NCBI RefSeq assembly: GCF_004138285.1
Contig: NZ_SCFN01000001.1
Location: 186,001-250,000 of the forward strand
DNA: 64,000 bases
Direction: 5' to 3'
DNA from: Gottfriedia acidiceleris
GTDB taxonomy: Bacteria > Bacillota > Bacilli > Bacillales > Bacillaceae_G
The position numbers and the translations under genes were made by a program. Below, in pieces: positions 9,397 to 17,835 of this stretch. Position 1 is the first letter of the stretch. Each line of letters starts with the position of its first letter. The notes beneath the pieces were generated by a model, which was given only the letters and a program-made list of their open reading frames with translations, did not search any database and was not told where the DNA came from.

Positions 9397-10464
9397 ATGG
9401 ACGGTTTAAAGTTAAAGTGGATATATCGATTATGTTTAATTTTGCTAATTGGATTAGTTGGAATAGTTTTTTATTATTTAAAACCGGTTTATTTACATAT
9501 TGTAATTGGTGTTTTAAAATCGATGGTTCCATTTTTGATTGGGTTAATAATTGCCTATTTGTTACATCCAGCAATTGAATACATTCATAAAAAAGGGATA
9601 AAACGAGTAATTGCGATTTTATTGATCTATTTATTATTTTTTGGAGGGTGTGTACTAGGGCTTTATTTACTACTCCCCATTTTTAAACAACAGTGGCAAG
9701 ATATTTTAAGAGCTTTTCCTAAAGTTATGGCATTATATGATAATTTTTTATCAAAAATCGAACGAAAGACTTCGAGGATGCCAATTTTTCTTCATAATCG
9801 TATTGATTTAATGATTAATGGTGCAGAAAAATCAGGATTATCATTATTGAATAAATCTGGTGAATGGATGAAGCAATTAGTAAATAATATTATTTCACTC
9901 TTTATCATTCCGTTTATCGTTTTTTACTTTTTAAAAGACTATAAGGTCTTATCGAATATGTTTTGGAAAATTATCCCTTACAAATGGCGATATGAAGCAA
10001 AAGGTTTAGCAAAAGAACTTAATAATACATTTGGAAAATATATTCGTGGTCAAATATTAGTTTGTTTTTTACTGTTTGTATTAGCAACAATATTTCTATG
10101 GATTGTTCGAATGAAATATGCTCTAGTATTAGGAGTGGTCATAGGAATAACAGATATCATTCCTTATTTCGGACCGGTTATTGGAGCTGTACCAACTCTG
10201 TTTCTAGCTGCTTCGGAAGGGACAAGTTTATTAATTAGAGTAGGTATTACATTAATTATTTTACAATTGATCGAGGGTAACGTCCTTTCTCCGCTTATAA
10301 TTGGAAAATCAATTCATACTCATCCAGTTATTATAATGTTTTCATTATTAGTTGCAGGTGAAATAGCTGGTTTTATAGGTTTGTTAATTGCCGTTCCAGT
10401 ATTAGTTGTCATCATTTCTGTTATTCGCTATTACAGTAATAGAAAAGAACGTCTCTCAACTTGA
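9397..10464 (+). CDS. yrrI: AI-2E family transporter (YrrI-like)
   Basis: A 355-residue polytopic membrane protein with about eight hydrophobic segments, including a tight N-terminal pair (about 10-60), one near 65-90, and a C-terminal cluster from about 155 to 345. It contains the family region VIGITDIIPYFGPVIGA and a late GFIGLLIAVPVLVV. AI-2E family members are proposed exporters or antiporters; the actual substrate of this one is unknown. In B. subtilis yrrI likewise precedes alaS. Translation starts at an ATG seven nucleotides after a GGAGG located inside a terminator stem. Confidence 0.88.
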   Translation: MDGLKLKWIYRLCLILLIGLVGIVFYYLKPVYLHIVIGVLKSMVPFLIGLIIAYLLHPAIEYIHKKGIKRVIAILLIYLLFFGGCVLGLYLLLPIFKQQWQDILRAFPKVMALYDNFLSKIERKTSRMPIFLHNRIDLMINGAEKSGLSLLNKSGEWMKQLVNNIISLFIIPFIVFYFLKDYKVLSNMFWKIIPYKWRYEAKGLAKELNNTFGKYIRGQILVCFLLFVLATIFLWIVRMKYALVLGVVIGITDIIPYFGPVIGAVPTLFLAASEGTSLLIRVGITLIILQLIEGNVLSPLIIGKSIHTHPVIIMFSLLVAGEIAGFIGLLIAVPVLVVIISVIRYYSNRKERLST

Positions 10465-10473
10465 CTTTCATTT

Positions 10474-10502
10474 TTGACAATGATACTATTTTTTCATACA
10501 AT
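10474..10502 (+). promoter_or_regulatory. Sigma-A promoter of the alaS leader
   Basis: TTGACA (10474-10479), a 17-nt spacer and TACAAT (10497-10502): near-consensus. Transcription should begin near 10509, at the start of the T-box leader. Confidence 0.88.
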
Positions 10503-10508
10503 TTATAT

Positions 10509-10780
10509 TTGCAAAATTTTGAAGGAACAAGTATGTCACTAAACCATTTAAGCTTATGCAAAAGAGAGAAGTTTCCTAGGCTGAAAGAAACTTTAATGAA
10601 GGGTGACAGAAAAGCTACTCCTGAATGCAGCTAATCACTGACGCGTCAGACCACGTTACGGTCTCTTGAGGTGATGAATAGACTTCGAGGCATTTTTGCC
10701 TAAGCAACAGGCTTTCTATTCATAATCAGGGTGGTATCGCGAGTACATCTCGTCCCTGTTTTAGGGACGGGATTTTTTTG
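10509..10780 (+). ncRNA. T-box leader (alanine type) of alaS
   Basis: The conserved T-box AGGGTGGTATCGCG is at 10728-10741 and a terminator follows (GTCCCT/AGGGAC with a T run ending near 10780). The specifier region reads GAATGCAGCTAA (near 10622-10633); both possible registers, GCA or GCT, are alanine codons. Uncharged alanyl-tRNA would stabilise the antiterminator and allow alaS transcription. Confidence 0.92.
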
Positions 10781-10821
10781 TTTTTATTACATTATAAATT
10801 TACTAAATGGAGGTTAATATA

Positions 10822-13473
10822 ATGAAAAAGCTAACTGCTGCTCAAATACGCCAAATGTACTTAGACTTCTTTAAAGAAAAAGGACACTCTATTGAGCCAA
10901 GTGCATCTTTAGTACCAGTAGAAGATCCAACTTTATTATGGATTAATAGTGGTGTAGCGACATTAAAGAAATATTTTGATGGTCGAGTAATTCCAGAGAA
11001 TCCAAGGATAACAAATTCACAAAAATCAATTCGAACAAATGATATTGAGAACGTTGGGAAAACAGCTCGTCACCATACATTTTTTGAAATGTTAGGTAAT
11101 TTCTCAATTGGAGATTATTTCCGTGAAGAAGCTGTAACATGGGGTTGGGAGCTTTTAACTTCATCTGAATGGTTTGGTTTTGAAAAAGAAAAATTATACG
11201 TTACTGTCTATCCTGAGGATAAAGAAACGTATGATTTATGGATTAAATTAGGATTAGATCCTGAGCATATTATCTTGTTAGAAGGTAACTTCTGGGAAAT
11301 TGGTGAAGGACCATGTGGACCATGTACAGAGATTTTCTATGATCGTGGAACAAAATATGATCCAGAAAACATTGGAATTAAATTATTAAAAGAGGATTTA
11401 GAAAATGATCGATATTTAGAAATTTGGAATATTGTATTCTCTCAATTTAATTCAAAAGATGGTTTAGATCGCAAAGAATACCCTGAATTACCAAACAAAA
11501 ACATTGATACTGGAATGGGCTTAGAACGTATGGCAAGTGTACTACAAGAAGTAGACACAAACTTTGACACTGATTTATTTATGCCAATTATCAATGTGGT
11601 TGAAACAATTTCTGGTCAAAAATATCGAAATGGACAATTAGATCAAGATACTGCTTTTAAAGTAATTGCTGACCATATACGTACGGTATCTTTTGCTGTT
11701 GCAGATGGCGCTCTGCCTTCAAATGAAGGTCGCGGATATGTATTACGTCGATTAATCCGTCGTGCTGTTCGTTTTGCTAAAAAATTAGGTATTGAACGTC
11801 CATTTATGTTTGAACTTGTTCCAGTTGTTGCAGAAATCATGGAAAGCTACTATCCAAATGTGAAAGAAAAAGTACCGTTCATTCAAAAAGTAATTAAAAA
11901 TGAGGAAGAGCGTTTCCATGAAACATTACATGAAGGATTATCACTTCTTACAAATGTAATGAAGGATGCAAAAGCTAAAGGAAGTACTGTAATTAAAGGT
12001 GAAGATGTTTTCCGTCTTTATGACACATATGGATTCCCGATTGAATTAACAGAAGAATATGCAGAAGAAGAAGGATTAACAGTTGATCATGACGGTTTCG
12101 AAATTGAAATGGAAAAACAACGTGAGCGTGCTCGTTCTGCAAGACAAGATGTTGATTCAATGCAGGTACAAAGTGAAGCACTTCGTGAAATCAAGGAAAC
12201 CTCAGCTTTTGTAGGTTATAGCGAAGGTTCGGTTGAATCGACAGTTCTTGTTCTAGTACAAGACGGAGAAAAAGTTGAAGATGTAGCAAATGGCGAAGAA
12301 GCTCATTTAATTCTTGATGTAACTCCTTTCTACGCTGAAAGTGGAGGTCAAATTGCAGACCGTGGAACTTTAACGGCTCCTGGTTTAAAAGTGGAAGTGC
12401 TTGATGTTCAAAAAGCTCCAAACGGACAAAATTTACATCGAGTGAAGGTTGTTGAAGGTGCTTTATCAGTTGGTGCTAAAGTTGAATCAACAATTAATAA
12501 AGCTAACCGTTCAAGTATTGTAAAGAACCACACAGCTACTCACTTATTACACCAAGCATTAAAGGATGTACTTGGAATTCATGTAAATCAAGCTGGTTCA
12601 TTAGTAAACCAAGAACGCTTACGTTTTGACTTCTCGCATTTCGGTCAAGTAACGTCTGAAGAACTTGAAATAATTGAAAAAATTGTGAATGAAAAAATTT
12701 GGGAAAGCATACCAGTTCAAATTTCTGAAAAAGCAATTGCTGAAGCAAAAGCAATGGGAGCAATGGCATTATTCGGTGAAAAATATGGTGATGTAGTACG
12801 AGTAGTTCAAGTTGGAGATTATAGTCTTGAGCTATGTGGTGGATGTCATGTTGATAACACAGCATCGATCGGTACATTTAAAATAATTTCTGAGTCAGGA
12901 ATTGGAGCTGGTACGCGCCGTATTGAAGCAGTTACCGGCAAATCAGCTTACGAATATATGCAAGAACAAATTGGTCAACTAAAAGAGGCAGCTAGCCTAT
13001 TAAAATCAAATACGAAAGACGTTGTTGCTCGTATTGAAACTTTACAATCAGATTTAAAACAAGTACAAAAAGAGAATGAGTCACTTTCTTCAAAATTAAG
13101 CAATATTGAAGCAGGAAATATTAGTAATAACGTGAAAGAAGTAAATGGAGTAAAATTCGTTGCTGCTAAAGTAAATGGAGCAGATATGAATAGTCTTCGC
13201 ACAATGGTTGATGACCTTAAAAATAAAATTGGCTCTGTTGTTGTATTACTTGGTTCTGCTAATGAAGGTAAAGTAAACTTAATTGCTGGTGTCACAAAAG
13301 ATTTAGTAGGTCAAGGATATCATGCAGGAAATCTAATAAAAGAAGCTGCTTCAATTTGTGGCGGAGGAGGCGGTGGCCGTCCAGATATGGCTCAGGCTGG
13401 CGGTAAGGATCCTTCGAAATTAGACGAGGCTGTTGCTTTTGTTGAAAAATGGATGAACACGATTTCAAAATAA
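10822..13473 (+). CDS. alaS: Alanyl-tRNA synthetase
   Basis: Class II synthetase charging tRNA-Ala, with editing. The 883 residues show the aminoacylation core ([42 protein letters not shown]), the editing-domain zinc-binding residues HTATHLLH and CGGCHVDN, and a C-terminal DHHA1 domain with a glycine run [15 protein letters not shown]. The ATG at 10822 is preferred over 10807 because TGGAGG (10808-10813) is properly spaced only from 10822. Expression is controlled by the upstream promoter and T-box. Confidence 0.98.
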   Translation: MKKLTAAQIRQMYLDFFKEKGHSIEPSASLVPVEDPTLLWINSGVATLKKYFDGRVIPENPRITNSQKSIRTNDIENVGKTARHHTFFEMLGNFSIGDYFREEAVTWGWELLTSSEWFGFEKEKLYVTVYPEDKETYDLWIKLGLDPEHIILLEGNFWEIGEGPCGPCTEIFYDRGTKYDPENIGIKLLKEDLENDRYLEIWNIVFSQFNSKDGLDRKEYPELPNKNIDTGMGLERMASVLQEVDTNFDTDLFMPIINVVETISGQKYRNGQLDQDTAFKVIADHIRTVSFAVADGALPSNEGRGYVLRRLIRRAVRFAKKLGIERPFMFELVPVVAEIMESYYPNVKEKVPFIQKVIKNEEERFHETLHEGLSLLTNVMKDAKAKGSTVIKGEDVFRLYDTYGFPIELTEEYAEEEGLTVDHDGFEIEMEKQRERARSARQDVDSMQVQSEALREIKETSAFVGYSEGSVESTVLVLVQDGEKVEDVANGEEAHLILDVTPFYAESGGQIADRGTLTAPGLKVEVLDVQKAPNGQNLHRVKVVEGALSVGAKVESTINKANRSSIVKNHTATHLLHQALKDVLGIHVNQAGSLVNQERLRFDFSHFGQVTSEELEIIEKIVNEKIWESIPVQISEKAIAEAKAMGAMALFGEKYGDVVRVVQVGDYSLELCGGCHVDNTASIGTFKIISESGIGAGTRRIEAVTGKSAYEYMQEQIGQLKEAASLLKSNTKDVVARIETLQSDLKQVQKENESLSSKLSNIEAGNISNNVKEVNGVKFVAAKVNGADMNSLRTMVDDLKNKIGSVVVLLGSANEGKVNLIAGVTKDLVGQGYHAGNLIKEAASICGGGGGGRPDMAQAGGKDPSKLDEAVAFVEKWMNTISK

Positions 13474-13518
13474 TTCAAAAATCGTGTACAATAACAGATA
13501 TAAAAATTTTTAGCTGAT

Positions 13519-13547
13519 TCGTAACTGCGTAATAAAAATGGTACAAT
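13519..13547 (+). promoter_or_regulatory. Probable extended -10 promoter for ireB operon
   Basis: TGGTACAAT (13539-13547) is an extended -10; the -35 is poor. It is flanked by a 9-bp inverted repeat, TTTTTAGCT (13507-13515) and AGCTAAAAA (13553-13561), which could form a hairpin around the promoter region. Confidence 0.45.
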
Positions 13548-13587
13548 GTAATTAGCTAAAAATAAACGGATAAGTGGGGTGCTTTGT

Positions 13588-13854
13588 ATGGATTCATTTG
13601 ATAAAACGATGAAGTTTAGTTTGCAAGATGAAGGTCAAGATATACGAGTTAATGAAGTATTGTTGAAGGTTCATGACGCGTTACAAGAAAAAGGCTATAA
13701 TCCAATCAATCAAATAGTAGGATACTTATTATCAGGTGATCCTGCATACATTCCTCGTCACAATGACGCAAGAAGTATGATGAAAAAATTAGAACGTGAT
13801 GAAATCATTGAGGAATTAGTTAAATCTTACTTACAACAACATCGTGGAGAATAA
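13588..13854 (+). CDS. ireB: IreB family regulatory phosphoprotein (YrzL, DUF965)
   Basis: An 88-residue protein with the strongly conserved family core [21 protein letters not shown] followed by [15 protein letters not shown] and ELVKSYL. In Enterococcus, IreB is a substrate of the Ser/Thr kinase IreK and negatively affects cephalosporin resistance; near-N-terminal threonines are the phosphosites there, and a threonine is present at residue 6 (DKTMKF). The ATG at 13588 is preferred over the GTG at 13579, which is part of the GTGGGGTG ribosome binding site. It is followed 3 bp later by ruvX, the conserved ireB-ruvX-yrzB trio. Confidence 0.93.
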   Translation: MDSFDKTMKFSLQDEGQDIRVNEVLLKVHDALQEKGYNPINQIVGYLLSGDPAYIPRHNDARSMMKKLERDEIIEELVKSYLQQHRGE

Positions 13855-13857
13855 TTA

Positions 13858-14274
13858 ATGAGAGCACTTGGGCTAGATGTAGGTACTAAAACAATTGGTG
13901 TAGCTGTAAGTGATGCTCTTGGTTGGACAGCTCAAGGTATTGAGACAGTCAAAATTGATGAAGAACGTCAGAAATTTGGACTAGACCGACTAAAAGAAAT
14001 CATCGATAGCTACGAAATCGAAAGAATAGTTGTAGGCTTACCTAAAAATATGAACGGAAGTATTGGAGAACGCGGTGAAGCTTGTACGCGTTTTGGAAAA
14101 ATGATTGAAGAAGAATTCAATCTTCCGGTTATACTATGGGATGAAAGACTTTCAACAATGGCTGCCGAACGTTTTCTAATTTCTGCTGACGTAAGTCGTA
14201 AGAAAAGAAAACAAGTAATCGATAAAATGGCAGCAGTAGTTATTTTACAAAACTACTTAGATAGTATAAAGTGA
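13858..14274 (+). CDS. ruvX: RuvX/YqgF-family Holliday junction resolvase-like nuclease
   Basis: A 138-residue RNase H-fold protein with the N-terminal [15 protein letters not shown] acidic motif, the middle [16 protein letters not shown] and the late [14 protein letters not shown], i.e. the expected acidic metal ligands. The family is implicated in pre-16S rRNA 5'-end processing (E. coli YqgF) and was proposed as an alternative resolvase. The start lies 3 bp after the ireB stop, with GGAGAA inside the ireB terminus, indicating translational coupling. Confidence 0.94.
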   Translation: MRALGLDVGTKTIGVAVSDALGWTAQGIETVKIDEERQKFGLDRLKEIIDSYEIERIVVGLPKNMNGSIGERGEACTRFGKMIEEEFNLPVILWDERLSTMAAERFLISADVSRKKRKQVIDKMAAVVILQNYLDSIK

Positions 14275-14285
14275 TAAAGAAGAAT

Positions 14286-14340
14286 GGAGACTGGCCGACA
14301 ACAAGTGTATTTACAGTACAACTTACCTGGCGGCCCCTCC
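14286..14340 (+). ncRNA. Unassigned long RNA-like hairpin between ruvX and yrzB
   Basis: GGAG (14286-14289) pairs with CTCC (14337-14340), GGCCG (14293-14297) with CGGCC (14331-14335), and AAGTGTA (14303-14309) with TACAACTT (14317-14324, one bulged A). The apical loop is seven nucleotides. No T run follows, so it is not an intrinsic terminator. It ends 56 nt before yrzB. It is GC-rich against an AT-rich background. Confidence 0.5.
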
Positions 14341-14396
14341 ACCTATTCACTTTTATACTAATACATAAAAGGATTAAAATAATAGAGGTGATATAA

Positions 14397-14687
14397 ATGG
14401 AACACGGTGAAGACAGACAAATTACAATCATCGATGAGGAAGGTAATGAGATTCTTTGTAATATTATCATGACTTTCGAATCAGATGATTATGGTAAATC
14501 ATATGTAATTTATAGTCCAGTTGGACAAGAGTTTGATGAAGATGGAGACCCAATCTACCATGCATCTAGCTTCATCCCTGCAGAAGATGGTGAAGATGGA
14601 GAGTTATATCCAATCGAATCTGACGAAGAGTGGGAAATGGTTGAAGAAGTATTAAACACTTTCTTTGACGAAGAAGAAGGAGAATAA
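14397..14687 (+). CDS. yrzB: DUF1292 protein YrzB
   Basis: A 96-residue, extremely acidic protein (DEDGDP, EDGEDGE, DEEEGE stretches) of the DUF1292 family, with the core [10 protein letters not shown] followed by Y.IYSPV. Function unknown; it is conserved as the third gene after ireB and ruvX in Firmicutes. AGAGGTGAT precedes the ATG. It is followed by a strong terminator, so it closes the ireB-ruvX-yrzB unit, separated from ruvX by a structured spacer. Confidence 0.92.
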   Translation: MEHGEDRQITIIDEEGNEILCNIIMTFESDDYGKSYVIYSPVGQEFDEDGDPIYHASSFIPAEDGEDGELYPIESDEEWEMVEEVLNTFFDEEEGE

Positions 14688-14703
14688 TATCTCTGGATTT
14701 AAA

Positions 14704-14740
14704 AATGCTAAGCGCTTATAAAAGTGTTTAGCATTTTTTT
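14704..14740 (+). terminator. Intrinsic terminator after yrzB
   Basis: AATGCTAA/TTAGCATT arms with a second CGCTT/AAGTG pairing, then seven T. Confidence 0.9.
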
Positions 14741-14808
14741 ATGTAGAAAATTGCCGATTTAGCACTTATTTGTAGTATACTATAACGTGGAAAAGGAGGT
14801 AGATAAGT

Positions 14809-15903
14809 TTGTCATTAAACGATTTTGATAAAAATGGATACAAGAATACAAATAAAAAAAGCAGAGGTATGCTTATTTTTACATATTTAATTATTGCTTG
14901 TATTGTCGTAGTTGGAGCGGGTTTTGCAACTTATAAATATATGTTAAAACCTGTTAATTCAGCAAATAAACAAATTAAATTAGTAACAATACCTGAAGGA
15001 AGCTCTGTTGATAATATTGCAGCAATTTTTAAAAAGAAAAACTTAATAAAAAATACATCAATTTTTAAACTATATGTGAAGTTGCATAACAAGGCTAGTC
15101 TAAAATCAGGGAATTATCATTTTAGCGAAAATCAAGGAGTTGCAACGATTGTAAACCACTTACAAGTAGGCGGTAAATATCAAGTTGCTGTTAAGGATTT
15201 AATGGTTCCTGAAGGTTCTCAATTAAACGAAATTGCAGCACTTATTGCAAAAGAATTTAAATTAGATCAAGCAGCTGTACTAAAACAGTTGAATGATAAA
15301 GCATTTATACAAGGAATACAAAAAAAGTTTCCTCAATTAATAACGAATGATATTTTTAAACCTGGAATTCGCTATCCATTAGAAGGGTACTTATATCCTT
15401 CAACTTATATGTACGGGGATTATACTCCTAGCTTAGAGGAAATTATTACACCAATGTTAACTGAAACAGTGAAAATATTAGACCAATATAAAGAAGAAAT
15501 GAGTAACCAAAAGCTTACTCCTCATCAGACATTAACAATGGCCTCGTTAATTGAGGAAGAAGCCACTGGTACGACAGATCGAAAGTTAATTTCAAGTGTA
15601 TTTTATAATCGACTAAAAATAGGAATGCCATTACAAACGGATCCAACAGTCTTGTATGCACTGGGTAAACATAAAGAACGCGTATTATATAAAGATTTAG
15701 AAGTTAAATCTCCTTATAATACTTACTATGTTAAAGGGTTACCAGTAGGACCAATCGCAAGTGCTGGGGTTGATAGTATAGTAGCTGCTCTTGAGCCTGC
15801 TAAATCAGATTATTTATATTTCCTTGCAGATAAAACAGGTAAAGTAATCTTTACAAAATCGTTAGAAGAGCACAATACTGAAAAAGAAAAGCATATAAAA
15901 TAA
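14809..15903 (+). CDS. mltG: Endolytic murein transglycosylase MltG (YrrL)
   Basis: Membrane-anchored lytic transglycosylase that cuts nascent glycan strands and is thought to end peptidoglycan polymerisation. The 364 residues have a cytoplasmic basic N-terminus, one transmembrane helix (about 21-46), a LysM-like/YceG region (VPEGSQLNEIA), and the catalytic domain with the key glutamate in MASLIEEEATG, then YNRLKIGMPLQTDPTVLYAL and GPIASAGVDSI. The start is TTG at 14809, eight nucleotides after a perfect AAAGGAGGT (14792-14800). It is monocistronic between two terminators. Confidence 0.94.
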   Translation: MSLNDFDKNGYKNTNKKSRGMLIFTYLIIACIVVVGAGFATYKYMLKPVNSANKQIKLVTIPEGSSVDNIAAIFKKKNLIKNTSIFKLYVKLHNKASLKSGNYHFSENQGVATIVNHLQVGGKYQVAVKDLMVPEGSQLNEIAALIAKEFKLDQAAVLKQLNDKAFIQGIQKKFPQLITNDIFKPGIRYPLEGYLYPSTYMYGDYTPSLEEIITPMLTETVKILDQYKEEMSNQKLTPHQTLTMASLIEEEATGTTDRKLISSVFYNRLKIGMPLQTDPTVLYALGKHKERVLYKDLEVKSPYNTYYVKGLPVGPIASAGVDSIVAALEPAKSDYLYFLADKTGKVIFTKSLEEHNTEKEKHIK

Positions 15904-15934
15904 AAAGTTGGAAATACTTGTATACAAAATATTA

Positions 15935-15972
15935 AATTCCTCAGTAGTATAAATAGTCTACTGAGGAATTTT
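15935..15972 (+). terminator. Intrinsic terminator after mltG
   Basis: AATTCCTCAGTAG (15935-15947) pairs perfectly with CTACTGAGGAATT (15958-15970), followed by TTG and A/T-rich sequence. Confidence 0.85.
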
Positions 15973-16001
15973 GTAAATTAAAAAATAGTGAAAGCGTTGC
16001 A

Positions 16002-16035
16002 ACCATTCTTGGTACTAGCCAAGGGTCTTTTTTTT
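16002..16035 (+). terminator. Second terminator between mltG and trmR
   Basis: ACC-CTTGG/CCAAG-GGT arms around TACTAG, followed by CTTTTTTTT. No gene lies between this and the previous terminator. Confidence 0.75.
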
Positions 16036-16137
16036 ATGTTAGAATATTACGGGTCTAAAAAAATTCAGATACACAGAAATTTTACTTACACCTTGTTTTA
16101 AGACAAGGTTGTATTTCTATTGGAGGCTTTATAAGCA

Positions 16138-16797
16138 ATGAATGACGTTTTAGTTCGTCAATACTTGGCGAATTTTTATAAACATAGAGAACCTTTTATA
16201 GAAGAAATGGAAACTTATGCATTTGAGCATCATGTACCGATAATGGATAAAGCTGGCATGGAATTTATGCTTGGTTTACTTTATTTAATACAGCCAACTT
16301 CCATTCTTGAAATTGGTAGTGCAATAGGCTATTCAAGTATTCGAATGGCAAAAGAGTTTCCAAATGTGAAGATTGTTACAATGGAGCGAAATGCAGAGAG
16401 AATTCGAAAAGCAAAAGAGTTTATTGAGCGAAGTGATTATAGTAATCGAATTCTACTTTTAGAAGGTGATGCTTTACTTTTAAAAGAAAAGTTGCCTGAA
16501 AACAGACAATTTGATGTTATTTTTATCGACGCAGCTAAAGCTCAATATAAACGATTTTTTGAATTATATGAGCCTTTGTTATCAGACAGAGGTGTTATCA
16601 TTTCAGATAATGTTTTATTTAAAGGCCAAGTTGCTGAAAGTGCGGATCTTGTTGATGATCGACGAAAGAAAGCTTTAATAAAAAAGATTCAAAATTACAA
16701 TGAATGGCTAATGAATCACCCTAAGTATGATTCGACAATTATACCAATTGGTGATGGAGTTGCTATTAGTAAGAAAAGGGGAGTTAATAATGATTAA
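16138..16797 (+). CDS. trmR: tRNA 5-hydroxyuridine methyltransferase TrmR (YrrM)
   Basis: A class I SAM-dependent O-methyltransferase of the catechol-type family; in B. subtilis YrrM methylates 5-hydroxyuridine-34 to 5-methoxyuridine. The 219 residues show the SAM motif ILEIGSAIGYSS, TMERNAERI, and the metal-binding DVIFIDAAKAQY plus ISDNVLFKG. The start follows TTGGAGGC. It overlaps the next gene, trhP1, by 8 bp, so the hydroxylating and methylating enzymes are translated together. A short hairpin (CCTTGT/ACAAGG, near 16093-16110) lies just upstream of the ribosome binding site. Confidence 0.93.
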   Translation: MNDVLVRQYLANFYKHREPFIEEMETYAFEHHVPIMDKAGMEFMLGLLYLIQPTSILEIGSAIGYSSIRMAKEFPNVKIVTMERNAERIRKAKEFIERSDYSNRILLLEGDALLLKEKLPENRQFDVIFIDAAKAQYKRFFELYEPLLSDRGVIISDNVLFKGQVAESADLVDDRRKKALIKKIQNYNEWLMNHPKYDSTIIPIGDGVAISKKRGVNND

Positions 16798-17722
16798 GCC
16801 TGAGTTATTAGTTACGCCAACTAACCTAAATGACATAGATAAATTAGCTGATGCTGGTGCAGACGCAGTTATTATTGGTGAACAACGTTTTGGATTACGC
16901 TTAGCGGGCGAATTTAATCGTGAAGCTGTAAAAAAAGCAGTAGAAATTGCACATAAAAAAAATGTAAAAGTATATGTAGCGATGAATGGCGTTTACCATA
17001 ATGAAATTCTTGATGAAATTGAAGATTATATTGCTTTTTTAAGAGATGCAAATGTGGATGCAATTGTATTCGGAGATCCTGCAGTTCTTATGTCAGTACG
17101 TGCGATTGCACCTAGTATGCAATTACATTGGAATACAGAAACAACGGCTACAAACTGGTTTACATGTAATTACTGGGGTAAACGTGGATCTAAACGTGCG
17201 GTATTAGCTAGAGAATTAAGCTTTGAAGCTGTCGCTGAAATTAAAGAGAACGCTAAAGTAGAAATCGAAGTACAAGTACATGGGATGACTGCTATGTTCC
17301 AATCAAAACGTTCACTTGTCGGTAACTATTTTGAATACCAAGGAAAGAATTTAGAAATCATTCAACAAAAGAAATATGAAGAAAATATGTTCTTAGTTGA
17401 CCACGAGCGTAATAATAAATATCCAATTTTTGAAGATCAAAATGGAACGCATATTATGAGTCCTAATGATATTTGTATTGTTAACGAGTTAGAAGAATTA
17501 GTTGATGCAGGTATTGATTCATTCAAAATTGACGGAGTCTTAAAATCTTCAGAATATATCATTGAAGTAACAAAACTATACAGACAAGCTATTGATCTAT
17601 GTGTAGAAGACCGTGAAGCTTACGAAGAAATCAAAGACGAACTTTTCGACAAAATCGAAGCAATCCAGCCTGTAAATAGACCACTGGACACAGGATTCTT
17701 CTTTAAAGAAACGGTGTATTAA
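16790..17722 (+). CDS. trhP1: tRNA hydroxylation protein TrhP1 (U32 peptidase family, YrrN)
   Basis: A 310-residue peptidase-U32-family protein; in B. subtilis the YrrN/YrrO pair is needed to make 5-hydroxyuridine at tRNA position 34. Visible are the TIM-barrel start ADAGADAVIIGEQRFGLR, LHWNTETTATNW and VQVHGMTAMFQSKR, and the C-terminal GIDSFKIDGVLKS. Unlike its partner it lacks the CxxxxxxC...CC..C cysteine cluster. The true start is the ATG at 16790 (AAGGGGAG just upstream), not the longer frame from 16727. It overlaps the end of trmR. Confidence 0.92.
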   Translation: MIKPELLVTPTNLNDIDKLADAGADAVIIGEQRFGLRLAGEFNREAVKKAVEIAHKKNVKVYVAMNGVYHNEILDEIEDYIAFLRDANVDAIVFGDPAVLMSVRAIAPSMQLHWNTETTATNWFTCNYWGKRGSKRAVLARELSFEAVAEIKENAKVEIEVQVHGMTAMFQSKRSLVGNYFEYQGKNLEIIQQKKYEENMFLVDHERNNKYPIFEDQNGTHIMSPNDICIVNELEELVDAGIDSFKIDGVLKSSEYIIEVTKLYRQAIDLCVEDREAYEEIKDELFDKIEAIQPVNRPLDTGFFFKETVY

Positions 17723-17757
17723 TAGATGTAAGATTAATGATGGAAAAGCAGGGAAGC

Positions 17758-17803
17758 CAGGGAATTCTAGTGCAGGAAAAAAGCAGTATGATAGAGCCCT
17801 GGA
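17758..17803 (+). other. Inverted repeat in the trhP1-trhP2 spacer
   Basis: CCAGGG (17758-17763) and CCCTGG (17798-17803) are complementary arms inside a purine-rich 113-bp spacer that is unusually long for this tightly packed operon. There is no T run, so it is not a terminator; it could be a processing or translational control hairpin. Weak evidence. Confidence 0.35.
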
Positions 17804-17835
17804 CCTTAGTCCTGTATTAAAGAGGAGGATTAATA

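Noticed and set aside
12536-12877. 113-codon frame antisense to alaS
   Set aside because: Typical leucine/histidine-rich shadow of a highly expressed gene; no start signal.
13507-13561. Inverted repeat TTTTTAGCT/AGCTAAAAA around the ireB promoter as an operator
   Set aside because: The 37-nt gap and AT-rich arms make a chance match or weak hairpin more likely than a regulator site.
15988-16002. cre-like sequence (TGAAAGCGTTGCA) between two terminators
   Set aside because: Two mismatches at key positions and no promoter next to it; not enough for a catabolite control site.
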